Shown piece after piece: positions 11,184-20,778 of a stretch of 64,000 nt of DNA (the stretch's first letter is position 1; each line of letters starts with the position of its first letter). The stretch is from contig JAKSDO010000187.1 of the NCBI GenBank assembly GCA_022360055.1, forward strand, positions 1-64,000, in the 5' to 3' direction. The position numbers and the translations under genes are program-made. The notes beneath the pieces are model-generated. The model ran no database searches. It was not told the DNA's origin and was given only the letters and a program-made list of their open reading frames with translations. Origin of the DNA: Cytophagales bacterium. Its GTDB lineage: Bacteria > Bacteroidota > Bacteroidia > Cytophagales > Cyclobacteriaceae.

Positions 11184-13958
11184 ATGAGAGTATTGTTATT
11201 TTTCATATTTTTTGCGCTATCGGTATCGACTTCGTTGCTCAGAGGGCAGGATCGGTCTTTTATTGTAAATGGGAAATATGAAAATACACCTTTTGATCTT
11301 TTCATCGAAGATATCGAAAGACAGGTTCCGGTTGAATTTCTGTATCACCCCCAAATGGCGGACAGTTTTTACATCAACGCCGTATTCCATAACGAATCGC
11401 TACGACAAGCCTTAAACCGCGTCTTTACCGGCACGCGCCTACGCTACTTCATGAACAGGGACAATAAGGTCATTCTCACGGAGGATTATCAGGTAGTAAG
11501 CGAACTGCCCTTTGGTTTTTTTGATCGGTCATACGAAATCCAAGGCGTTGCCGATGTGGTGACTGCAGACTTCCCGGGAGAAGAAGAGGAGAAAACAAAA
11601 CTGCAAAACACCCTTGAAAATACTGTGATTGAGATCGGAAATACATCAGCGGTCATCGATGGCCAATACGCCAATTTGGCCGGCCACATACGGGATGCTG
11701 CAACCGGCGAACCACTTATCGGAGCATTGATATACATAGAAAATCCAAGAATCGGCGTCGCCACAGATCAGTTTGGCTATTTCTCGCTTACGATTCCAAA
11801 AGGGAGACAGGAGCTGCTGATGCAATGTATTGGATATAAGAACACCAAAAGACAGATCATTTTATTCGGCAACGGCAAACTTGAAATTGACATGACGGAA
11901 GATGTGATCCCCTTAAAGGAGGTTATTATAGAATCTGAAAAGGATGTCAATATTGCCGGAATGCAGATGGGGTTCGACAAGCTCGATGTTCAATCTATGA
12001 AAAAAGTGCCTCCCGTTCTTGGAGAAGTTGATGTTCTGAAAATTGCTCTTACCTTGCCCGGGGTTCAATCCGTTGGTGAAGGGGCAAATGGTATTAACGT
12101 TCGCGGCGGAACGGCAGATCAAAACCTGATGCTGATCAATGACGCCCCCATTTATAATCCCACACATTTATTTGGTTTCTTCAGCTCGTTCAACCCCGAT
12201 GTAATTAAAAGTGTGGAGCTTCACAAAGGCGGCATACCCGCTCAGTACGGAGGCAGGATCTCTTCGGTCTTTGAAGTTCAGGCAAAGGAGGGCAACAATA
12301 AAAAATTTGTGGGCAGCGGAGGAATTAGCCCGGTTACTGCCCGGCTGACATTTGAAGGGCCAATAATCAAAAACAAAGCATCATACATTATCGGGGGACG
12401 AACCACCTATTCCAACTGGATTCTAAAACAATTGCCCGATCCGTCGGTAAAAAACAGCAGCGCTTCTTTCTATGATCTTTACGGAAAAATGTCCTACGAC
12501 GTCAACGATAAAAATACAATTTACGCTGCCGGTTATTACAGCAACGATAAATTCAGCTTCAATTCGGATACGACCTATGGCTACACCAACGAAAACGTTT
12601 CACTTCAATGGAAACATATATTCAATAACAAGCTATATGGTGTTTTTTCCGGAGTTTACAGCGGATATGGCTATCATATTTTTAGTAAGAAAAATGAGGT
12701 TAATGCATTTGACATGCAGTATCGAATCAAAAACCACATTGGGAAAATTGACTTCAGTTATTTCCCAAATTCAAGTCACAAAATCGATTTTGGAATTAGC
12801 TCTACCCGTTATAATTTGGAACCGGGGACCTTTACGCCCAATGGAGCAAACTCCCTGATCGATGAAATTCTGCTTGAAAAAGAGCAGGGCCGGGAACATG
12901 CGATTTACCTTGGAGATAAGTACGATATGAATCATCGGTTATCCCTGTATCTTGGTCTAAGGTATTCTTTGTATCAATATATAGGTCCCAAAACCATCCG
13001 TCAATATGCTTCCAACGGCCCGATTACAGAAGGGACAAAAACCGGAGAAAAGATCTATAATGATAACGAAGTCATCGAAACGTATCATGGCCCGGAATTG
13101 AGATTTTCAGCAAGATATTCAATCGGGGATGAGAGCTCTGTGAAATTAAGCTACAATAAAATGAGACAATATATTCACATGTTGTCAAACACGACGTCCA
13201 TCTCGCCGACCGATATCTGGAAATTGAGCGATCCTTACTTCAAACCACAGATCGGGGATCAGGTGTCTCTGGGATATTACCGGAATTTCAAAAACAATAC
13301 TATTGAAGGCTCGGTCGAAGGGTATTACAAATCAATAGATAACCTATTGGATTTTAAAAGTGGCGCTCAGTTGATCCTGAATGATCACCTGGAAACAGAT
13401 ATCGTTGGCGGTGTTGGGAAATCGTACGGAGTCGAAATGCTGCTGAAGAAAAAAACCGGCAAGCTTAATGGCTGGGTGAGCTATACGTATTCCAGGGCTT
13501 TAATTCAGGTAGATGGTAAATTTCCGGGCGAATCGGTCAACAATGGCGAGTTTTACCCAGCCAGCTTTGACAAGCCCCATGCATTCAACTTACTTTCAAA
13601 CTGGAAGTTTTCCAGAAGGTTAAGCGTTTCCGGTAATCTGGCCTACAGTACAGGGCGCCCGGTTACTTATCCCGTTGCCAAATACGTCTACAGGGGTACG
13701 GAAAGAGTGCACTATTCGGAGAGAAATCAATTCCGGATTCCGGATTACTTCAGGCTGGATCTCTCAATCAATATTGAGGGAAATCACAAAGTAAAAAAAT
13801 TGAATCATAGCTCATGGACACTGGCCGTTTATAATATCACCGGAAGAAATAATGTGTATTCAATTTATTTTGTTTCTCAGGATGGAAAGGTGAAAGGATA
13901 TCAGCTATCGATTTTTGCCGAAGCTATTCCAACGATTACTTATAATTTCAGGTTTTAA
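11184..13958 (+). CDS. TonB-dependent outer-membrane receptor with STN and carboxypeptidase-like domains
   Basis: 924 residues. A signal peptide (1-22) is followed by an STN domain (about 30-95; SLRQALNRVFTGTRL), as in receptors that signal to anti-sigma factors. A carboxypeptidase-like regulatory domain spans about 165-240 (IRDAATGEPLIGALIYIEN). The plug runs from about 265 to 400 (GINVRGGTADQNLMLINDAP), then a 22-strand barrel ends in NFRF. The substrate is unknown. The next gene, a DUF4249 lipoprotein, starts on its stop codon (TAATG). No ECF sigma or FecR gene is adjacent despite the STN domain; the sigma factor at 51118 is 37 kb away. Confidence 0.95.
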   Translation: MRVLLFFIFFALSVSTSLLRGQDRSFIVNGKYENTPFDLFIEDIERQVPVEFLYHPQMADSFYINAVFHNESLRQALNRVFTGTRLRYFMNRDNKVILTEDYQVVSELPFGFFDRSYEIQGVADVVTADFPGEEEEKTKLQNTLENTVIEIGNTSAVIDGQYANLAGHIRDAATGEPLIGALIYIENPRIGVATDQFGYFSLTIPKGRQELLMQCIGYKNTKRQIILFGNGKLEIDMTEDVIPLKEVIIESEKDVNIAGMQMGFDKLDVQSMKKVPPVLGEVDVLKIALTLPGVQSVGEGANGINVRGGTADQNLMLINDAPIYNPTHLFGFFSSFNPDVIKSVELHKGGIPAQYGGRISSVFEVQAKEGNNKKFVGSGGISPVTARLTFEGPIIKNKASYIIGGRTTYSNWILKQLPDPSVKNSSASFYDLYGKMSYDVNDKNTIYAAGYYSNDKFSFNSDTTYGYTNENVSLQWKHIFNNKLYGVFSGVYSGYGYHIFSKKNEVNAFDMQYRIKNHIGKIDFSYFPNSSHKIDFGISSTRYNLEPGTFTPNGANSLIDEILLEKEQGREHAIYLGDKYDMNHRLSLYLGLRYSLYQYIGPKTIRQYASNGPITEGTKTGEKIYNDNEVIETYHGPELRFSARYSIGDESSVKLSYNKMRQYIHMLSNTTSISPTDIWKLSDPYFKPQIGDQVSLGYYRNFKNNTIEGSVEGYYKSIDNLLDFKSGAQLILNDHLETDIVGGVGKSYGVEMLLKKKTGKLNGWVSYTYSRALIQVDGKFPGESVNNGEFYPASFDKPHAFNLLSNWKFSRRLSVSGNLAYSTGRPVTYPVAKYVYRGTERVHYSERNQFRIPDYFRLDLSINIEGNHKVKKLNHSSWTLAVYNITGRNNVYSIYFVSQDGKVKGYQLSIFAEAIPTITYNFRF

Positions 13959-15103
13959 TGCGATTTTCAAGATACATATTAGTTCTTTCGTACGCGATAT
14001 TGATCCATACCAATTGCGTTAAGGAATTTGATCCGCCTTCCGGAGGATATGAGAATCTATTGGTCGTAGAAGCATTCTTATCCGACGGGAACGAGCCATT
14101 TGAAGTTTTGCTTTCCAGGTCCGTGCAAATCGACACATCGACAAACATTGCAGAAACCGGTGCAAATGTCCGGCTTTCCGAGGAAAGTGGTAAATTGTAT
14201 CATCTGACCGAAACTGAAAAATCCGGGAGATACCTTCATTCCAATATAAATGCCCGGGTCGGCGAAACCTATCAACTGCATATAACGACACAGGACGGGC
14301 ATCAATACGAATCTGCCAAAGTGGTGATGCGACCAACACCCGAAATAGATAGTGTGACTTTTAAATACGAAGAAAGACCGGCGGCAGATCTAAAAGGAAT
14401 TCAGATCTATGTAAATACGCACGACGCACAAAACAATACTTTTTATTATCGCTGGGAATGGGAGGAAACCTGGGTGTTTTTTACGCCATATCCTTCCAGC
14501 CTGGTATACATTGACGGTGAGATCTATCCGCGGGAAGATAATATAAACCGTTGCTGGAAAAAATCAACTTCAACTTCCATAGAGATTGCCACTTCCAAAA
14601 ACCTTACCGAGGATGTTATCAGCGAATATCCCTTGCTGTATGTCGCAACAAATACAGACCGATTGGGCGTCAAGTACAGTTTAAACGTAAGTCAATACGC
14701 ACTGAGTGAAAAATCTTACAATTATTGGGTTGAATTGCAAAAGGCCACGGAATCTCTGGGAACTCTTTTCGATCCGCAGCCTTCAACCGTCTTTGGCAAC
14801 ATCTATAATATCAGCAACGATTCGGAAGTAGTTCTGGGATATTTTGACGCATCGTCCAAAGCGGAAAAAAGAATTTTCATAAAACGAGGTGACTTACCCT
14901 ATATTGGGATTCCAAACTATTATGATTATTGTGAAGATTCGATCGTATCGCGGGACATGATCGAAGAAATGATGGAGGATGGATATATGTTGGCATATGA
15001 GACGAGGAATGATTTCGGGGGAATAGAATATGTGATGTCTTCCAACTTTTGCATTGACTGTACATTGGCAGGCACCAATGAAATTCCTGAGTTTTGGGAG
15101 TGA
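13958..15103 (+). CDS. DUF4249 lipoprotein
   Basis: 381 residues with a lipobox (YAILIHTNC), so the mature N-terminus is Cys19 and the protein should be lipid-anchored. The family opening VKEFDPPSG and LLVVEAFLSDGNEPFEVLLSRS is clear and is followed by beta-rich sequence with YESAKVVMRPTPEIDSV. In Bacteroidota DUF4249 genes commonly follow TonB receptors, in a position like SusD. A surface role in capturing the receptor's ligand is inferred. The start overlaps the receptor stop by one base. Confidence 0.9.
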   Translation: MRFSRYILVLSYAILIHTNCVKEFDPPSGGYENLLVVEAFLSDGNEPFEVLLSRSVQIDTSTNIAETGANVRLSEESGKLYHLTETEKSGRYLHSNINARVGETYQLHITTQDGHQYESAKVVMRPTPEIDSVTFKYEERPAADLKGIQIYVNTHDAQNNTFYYRWEWEETWVFFTPYPSSLVYIDGEIYPREDNINRCWKKSTSTSIEIATSKNLTEDVISEYPLLYVATNTDRLGVKYSLNVSQYALSEKSYNYWVELQKATESLGTLFDPQPSTVFGNIYNISNDSEVVLGYFDASSKAEKRIFIKRGDLPYIGIPNYYDYCEDSIVSRDMIEEMMEDGYMLAYETRNDFGGIEYVMSSNFCIDCTLAGTNEIPEFWE

Positions 15104-15115
15104 ATTAAATATTTC

Positions 15116-17506
15116 ATGAAGAAAATTTACGTTCAGCTATTTCTTTTTATTGCGCTGTCCAATGGAGCGAATGCGGCAATAAAGGATACAATCCGGGATC
15201 CCTTGCGGGATTTTAGAAACTATCATAAGACCAACTATCAGGAATTGATCTATATTCACTTCGATAAACCGTATTATCTGGCGGGAGAGCGCATTAAGTT
15301 CAAGGTATATTGCCTCGAAAAATTCTCGTCGACCCCCTCAAAGCTAAGCAGGGTTGCGTATGTCGAACTAATCGATGAAGACAAGACCTCACATCTCAAA
15401 GCGAAAATAAATCTGGAGAACGGTACGGGTTACGGAGACCTCTTTATCCCAACCAATCTGATCTCCAATAACTATATCATTCGAGGCTATACCAGATGGA
15501 TGCGTAACTATGGTCCGGAATCGTATTTTCATTCCATGATCACAGTAATAAATCCGTTTAAAAGACCCGAATTGCCGCCAATTCCAAAACATGATGAAGT
15601 AATAGTAAAGTTTACGAGCGAAGGAGGTCCGTTGATAAATAATCATACCACCAAAATTGTCTGTGAAATTAAGGATGTAAATGGAGATCCCGTACCGGCA
15701 AGAGGCAGACTTATGGCAAATGATTCGATTTTGGTCGTCAAATTTGAGTCCACTCTTCAAAGCCCGGGAAGCTTTGAAATCACTCCAGAAATCACTCAAA
15801 AATACCACATCGAGTTAACTCATCCGGACAATACGATTACAAATCACGACTTTCTTCCGATCGTCCGGCGCGGACTTTCAATGAAAGTACGCGAGGACGA
15901 TCACAGATATTCGGTGGAAATTTTTTGTAACGATATATCCATTGTGGGCAAAACAGAGGAATTATTTGCAATGATCTATCAAAAAGGGCGTGTGATCAAA
16001 AGCGACATTTTCTCTTTGAGCAAGGAATGGCATGCAATTGAACTTGAGAAAGCCGATCTCGAAGATGGAATCTTTACCGCAGTCTTGTTTAAAATTAACG
16101 GTGAATTCCTCTTGGAGAGAAAGGTGTTTAAGTATTCTAAAAAAGCTTTTCCAATCGCTCCGAATATCGACAAACCGGAGTACAATCAAAGAGAAAAAAT
16201 AGTACTGGATTTATCAGCGGTTGCCAGCTTGTTTTCCGATAATCGCGCAAACATTTCTTTATCGATCGGGGCCTTCCACCCAAACTACGATAATTATTTA
16301 CACCTAAATGAATACCTGCTTATTAAAAACTCATTGAATGAGGTTATTTATAATCTGGGAAATCATTTTCGCAATCCCGTATCCGAAGCATCAAAATCAA
16401 TAAACGATCTTTTAATCGTACATGCCCGTTCTGATCGTGAAATTTGGTCAGACAACCGGGAAAAAGAACATATCGCGGAATGCAGAGCTCCTCTGGTCAC
16501 CGGATCTGTTAGAAATAAAATTACCGGTGAGCCCGCAGGAAATGTAATGACATACTTGTCGGTTCCAGGCAAGAGATTGCAATTTTATCCTACCCGGTCG
16601 AAGAGCGACGGCAGTTTCATTTTTGAGCTTAAGGACTTTTACAGGAGCAATGAGATAATTGTACAGAACAATTATACAAAAGACACCATGTATACGATTG
16701 ATCTTGACAGTCCATTCTCCAGGGAATATTTGGACATTGATCTTCCGGCTCTGAAGATCGATGAAGAGATGAAAGATTGGATTGTGCAACAAAGTGAAAA
16801 TATGCAGATAGAGCTTGCTTATCTGAAGTACAAACCAAAATTACCCTCGTTATCGCAAATTGATTCGGCAAGTTTTTTCTACGAACCGGATTCCAGATAT
16901 TTTCTGGATGACTATACGAGGTTTATTGTAATGGAGGAGGTAATGCGGGAGTATGTCACCGGTGTCTACGTTCGTAAAAACAGCAAAGGTTTCCAATTTA
17001 TGACTCTTGACCAGGATCGCAATATACTATTTGAAGAAAATCCACTCATGCTTTTAGATGCGGTTCCGGTCTTTGACGCTAATGAAATTCTAGCGCTCGA
17101 CCCTTTAAAAGTGGAAAAGATCGAAACAATCAAAAGCAGGTTTCACTACGGTTTTCTGGATTGTAGGGGCATTGTAAGTTATACCACCTACAAGGGTGAC
17201 CTGGGCGGATACATGTTGAATAAAAACGCCCTCGTTTTTCCGTATGACGGCATGCAGCCCCGAAAGCAATACCAATATCCGGAATATCCGACAGCGTCCG
17301 ATTCGGAATCTAAAATACCGGATTTCAGAAATACCTTATACTGGGTGCCGGAATTAATATTATCCGATCAAAAAAGCTCGATCGTTGAATTTTATTGTTC
17401 GGATTATGCTTCCGAATATGAAATCCGGATAGAGGGGATTGACAGGTATGGAAAGTCAATATCTGCAAGGGGGATGCTCAAAGTAAAGGAGAAATCCGAT
17501 AATTAA
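15116..17506 (+). CDS. MG2-like (macroglobulin-type) exported protein
   Basis: 796 residues with a signal peptide (1-20, FLFIALSNGANA). The opening IYIHFDKPYYLAGERIKFKV is the MG2 signature of alpha-2-macroglobulin-like proteins, and further beta domains follow. A carboxypeptidase-like or plug-like segment is seen near 470-530 (GSVRNKITGEPAGNVMTYLSV). There is no thioester motif and no barrel. Such proteins recur with TonB receptors and DUF4249 in Bacteroidota and may be surface or periplasmic scaffolds. It lies 12 bp after the DUF4249 gene, as last gene of the four-gene unit. Confidence 0.78.
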   Translation: MKKIYVQLFLFIALSNGANAAIKDTIRDPLRDFRNYHKTNYQELIYIHFDKPYYLAGERIKFKVYCLEKFSSTPSKLSRVAYVELIDEDKTSHLKAKINLENGTGYGDLFIPTNLISNNYIIRGYTRWMRNYGPESYFHSMITVINPFKRPELPPIPKHDEVIVKFTSEGGPLINNHTTKIVCEIKDVNGDPVPARGRLMANDSILVVKFESTLQSPGSFEITPEITQKYHIELTHPDNTITNHDFLPIVRRGLSMKVREDDHRYSVEIFCNDISIVGKTEELFAMIYQKGRVIKSDIFSLSKEWHAIELEKADLEDGIFTAVLFKINGEFLLERKVFKYSKKAFPIAPNIDKPEYNQREKIVLDLSAVASLFSDNRANISLSIGAFHPNYDNYLHLNEYLLIKNSLNEVIYNLGNHFRNPVSEASKSINDLLIVHARSDREIWSDNREKEHIAECRAPLVTGSVRNKITGEPAGNVMTYLSVPGKRLQFYPTRSKSDGSFIFELKDFYRSNEIIVQNNYTKDTMYTIDLDSPFSREYLDIDLPALKIDEEMKDWIVQQSENMQIELAYLKYKPKLPSLSQIDSASFFYEPDSRYFLDDYTRFIVMEEVMREYVTGVYVRKNSKGFQFMTLDQDRNILFEENPLMLLDAVPVFDANEILALDPLKVEKIETIKSRFHYGFLDCRGIVSYTTYKGDLGGYMLNKNALVFPYDGMQPRKQYQYPEYPTASDSESKIPDFRNTLYWVPELILSDQKSSIVEFYCSDYASEYEIRIEGIDRYGKSISARGMLKVKEKSDN

Positions 17507-18076
17507 AATCTGCGGAAAATATCCATGAAACAGATTCCTATAAATGCCTTAAAGAATTCATTACCTTTCCGGCATTACAGGAAGGCGCCCTTCGGGCTGC
17601 TCATGGCATTTATTCCAAATGAAGCAATATTCCAATGATTTTACTCATCACTTTCATTCCTCAAATCCGGGTCATAAACAAAAGCAATGATCAGGAGCAG
17701 ATCTAGACATAATTATCTGTAATTCAGTCGGTTAAAATTCAGCTTCACTTTATTTTCTCAGCCACCGGCGAATAAATCGAGTTAATTCTGAATAAATTTG
17801 AAACCTTATTACCGATTCCGGGTAATAAAGGAAAACAGGTCTGTGTAGATAATGCTCCGATCTGGAAACAAAATGAAGAATTATTTGTCTTTTGAATGGA
17901 ATAAAAACCAAAATCCTACAATGAGAAACAGCGTTAAGATTTAGCAGACATTAGGATTCTTTAATATCTTTTAGCAATTTCAATATCATAAGTTTGTCAG
18001 TATCTGTCCAGAATTAGCGTTTATCAAACGATCAAAATACACATATCGGTCTCTGTTTTTATATTTCATCTGTACG
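17507..18076. other. 570-bp gap, no convincing gene
   Basis: A short GCCC-TTC-GGGC hairpin lies at 17587-17597. A 32-codon stretch near 17800-17896 (containing KQVCVDNAPIWKQNEELF) vaguely recalls a transposase core but is flanked by stops and is too short to call. The 3' end from 17975 is open in frame with the next gene and encodes its likely signal peptide (see the DUF5686 entry). Confidence 0.6.
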
Positions 18077-20548
18077 ATGGTCATCGTTGCAAAAGCCTCT
18101 GCGCAAGAGCAAACTGAAGTCGTGGGCATTGTGGTCGATGAAAAAACAAGTGAACCGTTGGAGTTTGCCAATGTATATTTCAAAGGCACTACAAGCGGAA
18201 CCGTTTCCGACTCCGATGGCTATTTTTCTCTTTCGGGTTCTGCAAATCATAGGGAAATCATAATTTCAATCGTAGGATACGATCAAAAAATTGTTCAAAT
18301 AAAACCCGGGAAAAGGCAGACGATTACCGTCCGGCTTAAAACTCAACTGGTCAATCTGGACGAGATCGTTGTAATGAGTGGCGAAAATCCTGCGTGGTCG
18401 ATCATAAGAGAAGCCGTAAAGAAAAAGAAGGATCATGATAAGCGAAATCTGACTGCCTATGAATATCAAAGCTATAACAGAATTGAATTTGACATCGATA
18501 ATATCTCCACCAGGCTTCGCGAAAGAAAAATGGTAAGAGACATCTGGGAAGGGATCGACAGCGCATCATTGGAAAAAAATGCCAAAGGAAATGCAATTTT
18601 ACCCGTATTTCTTTCCGAGTCGGTATCCAGATATTATGTAAAAAACAATCCGTTCGCCAGAAGAGAGGAAGTACAAAAGACCAAAGTGTCGGGAGTTGCT
18701 GTCGAAGACGGAAGTATGGTTTCACAACTGGTCGGCACGGCCTATCAGGATTATAATTTTTATCAAAACTGGCTTAGGTTCCTGGAAAAGGAATTTATTT
18801 CGCCAATATCGGATAATTGGAAAATGTACTATGATTACGAAATACTTGACACACTTCATATTGAAAAGGATGAATGCTACGAATTGGCCATTTTCCCCAA
18901 TCGCGAGCAGGATCCCGCCTTTAATGGAAAAATCTGGATCACAACAAATGAGTTTGCATTGAAAAAACTTGACCTGTATATCGACAAGGCCACTAACCTG
19001 AATTTTATCGAACGGATCGTGCTGCAGCAGGAACTCAATAAGGTCACCGGCAACAGCCAATGGCTCCCATCCAAGACCAATCTCGTCGTCGATGTGAGTG
19101 ATTTGGGTAAAAATACGGCAAGCTTTCTGCTCAAAGTCTATAATACTACTTCCGATTGGAAAATCAATGAAGTAAAAGACAAGAAATTCTATTCCAATGA
19201 GGTAAATGTATGGGAAGATTTCAGTATTCATGATCCGGATTATTGGGAAAAAGCACGCCCGGAAAGCCTTACGCAGCAACAGCTTAAAACTTACCAGGTT
19301 ATAGATACACTGGTTGAAATCCCAAGAGTTAAGAGCTATGTCGAGCTTGTGAAGCTAATCACCACGGGATATTGGCGGAGAGGGAAATTCGATATCGGCC
19401 CATACTTATACTCATATGCCCATAACAACTTTGAAGGTCACGCCATTCGCCTCGGATTGAAAACGAATGAATATTTCCACCGGAAAATCACTATTCGAGG
19501 ATATGCCGGTTACGGTACGGCGGATCAAACGTGGAAATATGGAATAAACGGAAGCTACATCATCACCAGAAAACCCTGGACGGAATTTAGGATTCACAGT
19601 TCATCCGACGTGGAACAGGTCGGTATCCGTGGCGAAGATTTGATCGATAACAACCATATATTCTATGCTGCAACCCGGTGGCAGACCTTTAGAAGGCCTT
19701 ATTATATCACGGATAATCAATTTAATCTACAGTCGGAACCAACGAAAGGATTAATGCATAAACTTACCTTGCGGCACGAGTATTACGATCCTCAATACCC
19801 TTTCTATTATTATGAAAATCCCGGTCATCATGATTCAAACCTTAAAAGCGATCTCTCCTCACCCAGCCTTAAATTTACTACGAGATGGGCGCGCGATGAA
19901 ATGTTTGTTCAGGATGGAAATAGCCGTATAAGCCTTGGCCCGCGCCGGTCGCCCATTATTCAACTTGATTATACGTATGGATTCAAAGATGTGCTGGAAA
20001 GCGATTTTGAATACCACAAAGTACGATTGGAGTTTTTGCAAAAAATAAGGATGGGAGGACTGGGAGAATCCAGGTTAAAGCTCAGGGGAGGCTATATTTT
20101 TGGCCAGCTTCCTTATTTACTGTTAGAAAACCATATCGGCAATGAATCCATGTTTTATACGACAGGAGCTTTTAATACAATGAATTACTTTGAGTTTGTT
20201 TCGGATAAATACGCCTCTTTACACTATCAGCATTACTTTCAGGGACTGTTGCTAAATAAGATCCCACTCATGAGAAAACTGAAATGGCGCTTACTTTGGA
20301 CGGCAAACATGTTGTCCGGTTCACTGCGCCAGGAAAATATCGATATCATGGCCACGGAAGACCCTGAAGGAAATCCCACGCCTGGATTTAACTTCCTCGA
20401 TCCGCAAACTCCGTATATCGAGCTCGGCTACGGAATTGAAAATATTTTCAAAATCATACGCGTAGACGCCGTACACCGTATTACCTATAGAGACCGGCCG
20501 GAAGCACAAAAATTTGCACTGAAATTCAGCCTCCAATTTAAATTGTAG
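18077..20548 (+). CDS. DUF5686 / carboxypeptidase-like regulatory domain outer-membrane protein
   Basis: 823 residues from the first ATG. The N-terminus is a carboxypeptidase-like regulatory domain (VVGIVVDEKTSEPLEFANVY, about residues 13-95). The DUF5686 region follows from about 110 (NPAWSIIREAVKKKKDHDKRN), and a long beta-barrel ends in LKFSLQFKL. The family is a TonB-receptor-like barrel without a plug, of unknown role. The ATG start gives only MVIVAKASA before the cleavage site, too short for export. Upstream in-frame codons from about 18023 read IKRSKYTYRSLFLYFICT, a perfect signal-peptide start, but with no ATG, GTG or TTG. Confidence 0.88.
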   Translation: MVIVAKASAQEQTEVVGIVVDEKTSEPLEFANVYFKGTTSGTVSDSDGYFSLSGSANHREIIISIVGYDQKIVQIKPGKRQTITVRLKTQLVNLDEIVVMSGENPAWSIIREAVKKKKDHDKRNLTAYEYQSYNRIEFDIDNISTRLRERKMVRDIWEGIDSASLEKNAKGNAILPVFLSESVSRYYVKNNPFARREEVQKTKVSGVAVEDGSMVSQLVGTAYQDYNFYQNWLRFLEKEFISPISDNWKMYYDYEILDTLHIEKDECYELAIFPNREQDPAFNGKIWITTNEFALKKLDLYIDKATNLNFIERIVLQQELNKVTGNSQWLPSKTNLVVDVSDLGKNTASFLLKVYNTTSDWKINEVKDKKFYSNEVNVWEDFSIHDPDYWEKARPESLTQQQLKTYQVIDTLVEIPRVKSYVELVKLITTGYWRRGKFDIGPYLYSYAHNNFEGHAIRLGLKTNEYFHRKITIRGYAGYGTADQTWKYGINGSYIITRKPWTEFRIHSSSDVEQVGIRGEDLIDNNHIFYAATRWQTFRRPYYITDNQFNLQSEPTKGLMHKLTLRHEYYDPQYPFYYYENPGHHDSNLKSDLSSPSLKFTTRWARDEMFVQDGNSRISLGPRRSPIIQLDYTYGFKDVLESDFEYHKVRLEFLQKIRMGGLGESRLKLRGGYIFGQLPYLLLENHIGNESMFYTTGAFNTMNYFEFVSDKYASLHYQHYFQGLLLNKIPLMRKLKWRLLWTANMLSGSLRQENIDIMATEDPEGNPTPGFNFLDPQTPYIELGYGIENIFKIIRVDAVHRITYRDRPEAQKFALKFSLQFKL

Positions 20549-20778
20549 AATCTTTTTCCGAAGGTTTCGCAACGAGTTCGTTTTATCCCCTTCACGCTTG
20601 TGACAATGGACATGAAATTATGCCGAAACCGCGAAGAAAAGGTTTGGCCGTTGTGTTATGTATATTGCATCGAAGCACATTGCCGGTGATCATCGTATAT
20701 TTTACTGCAAAAAGACAGCAGCCCAGGGGTAATTATCTGCCTGTGAAACGTATATTAGATGAAGTAAATGTTTATTTG

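Noticed and set aside
11184-13958. Reading the TonB/DUF4249 pair as SusC/SusD
   Set aside because: The lipoprotein has the DUF4249 opening and no SusD helical repeats, and the receptor has an STN domain and lacks the usual SusC signature in its plug.
17800-17896. Possible IS630-type transposase scrap
   Set aside because: Only about 32 codons with one DN motif, bounded by stops, no inverted repeats. Too weak to call.
20620-20778. 54-residue N-terminal extension of the sialidase-like protein
   Set aside because: The ATG at 20779 gives a clear signal peptide; the extension has none and would block export.
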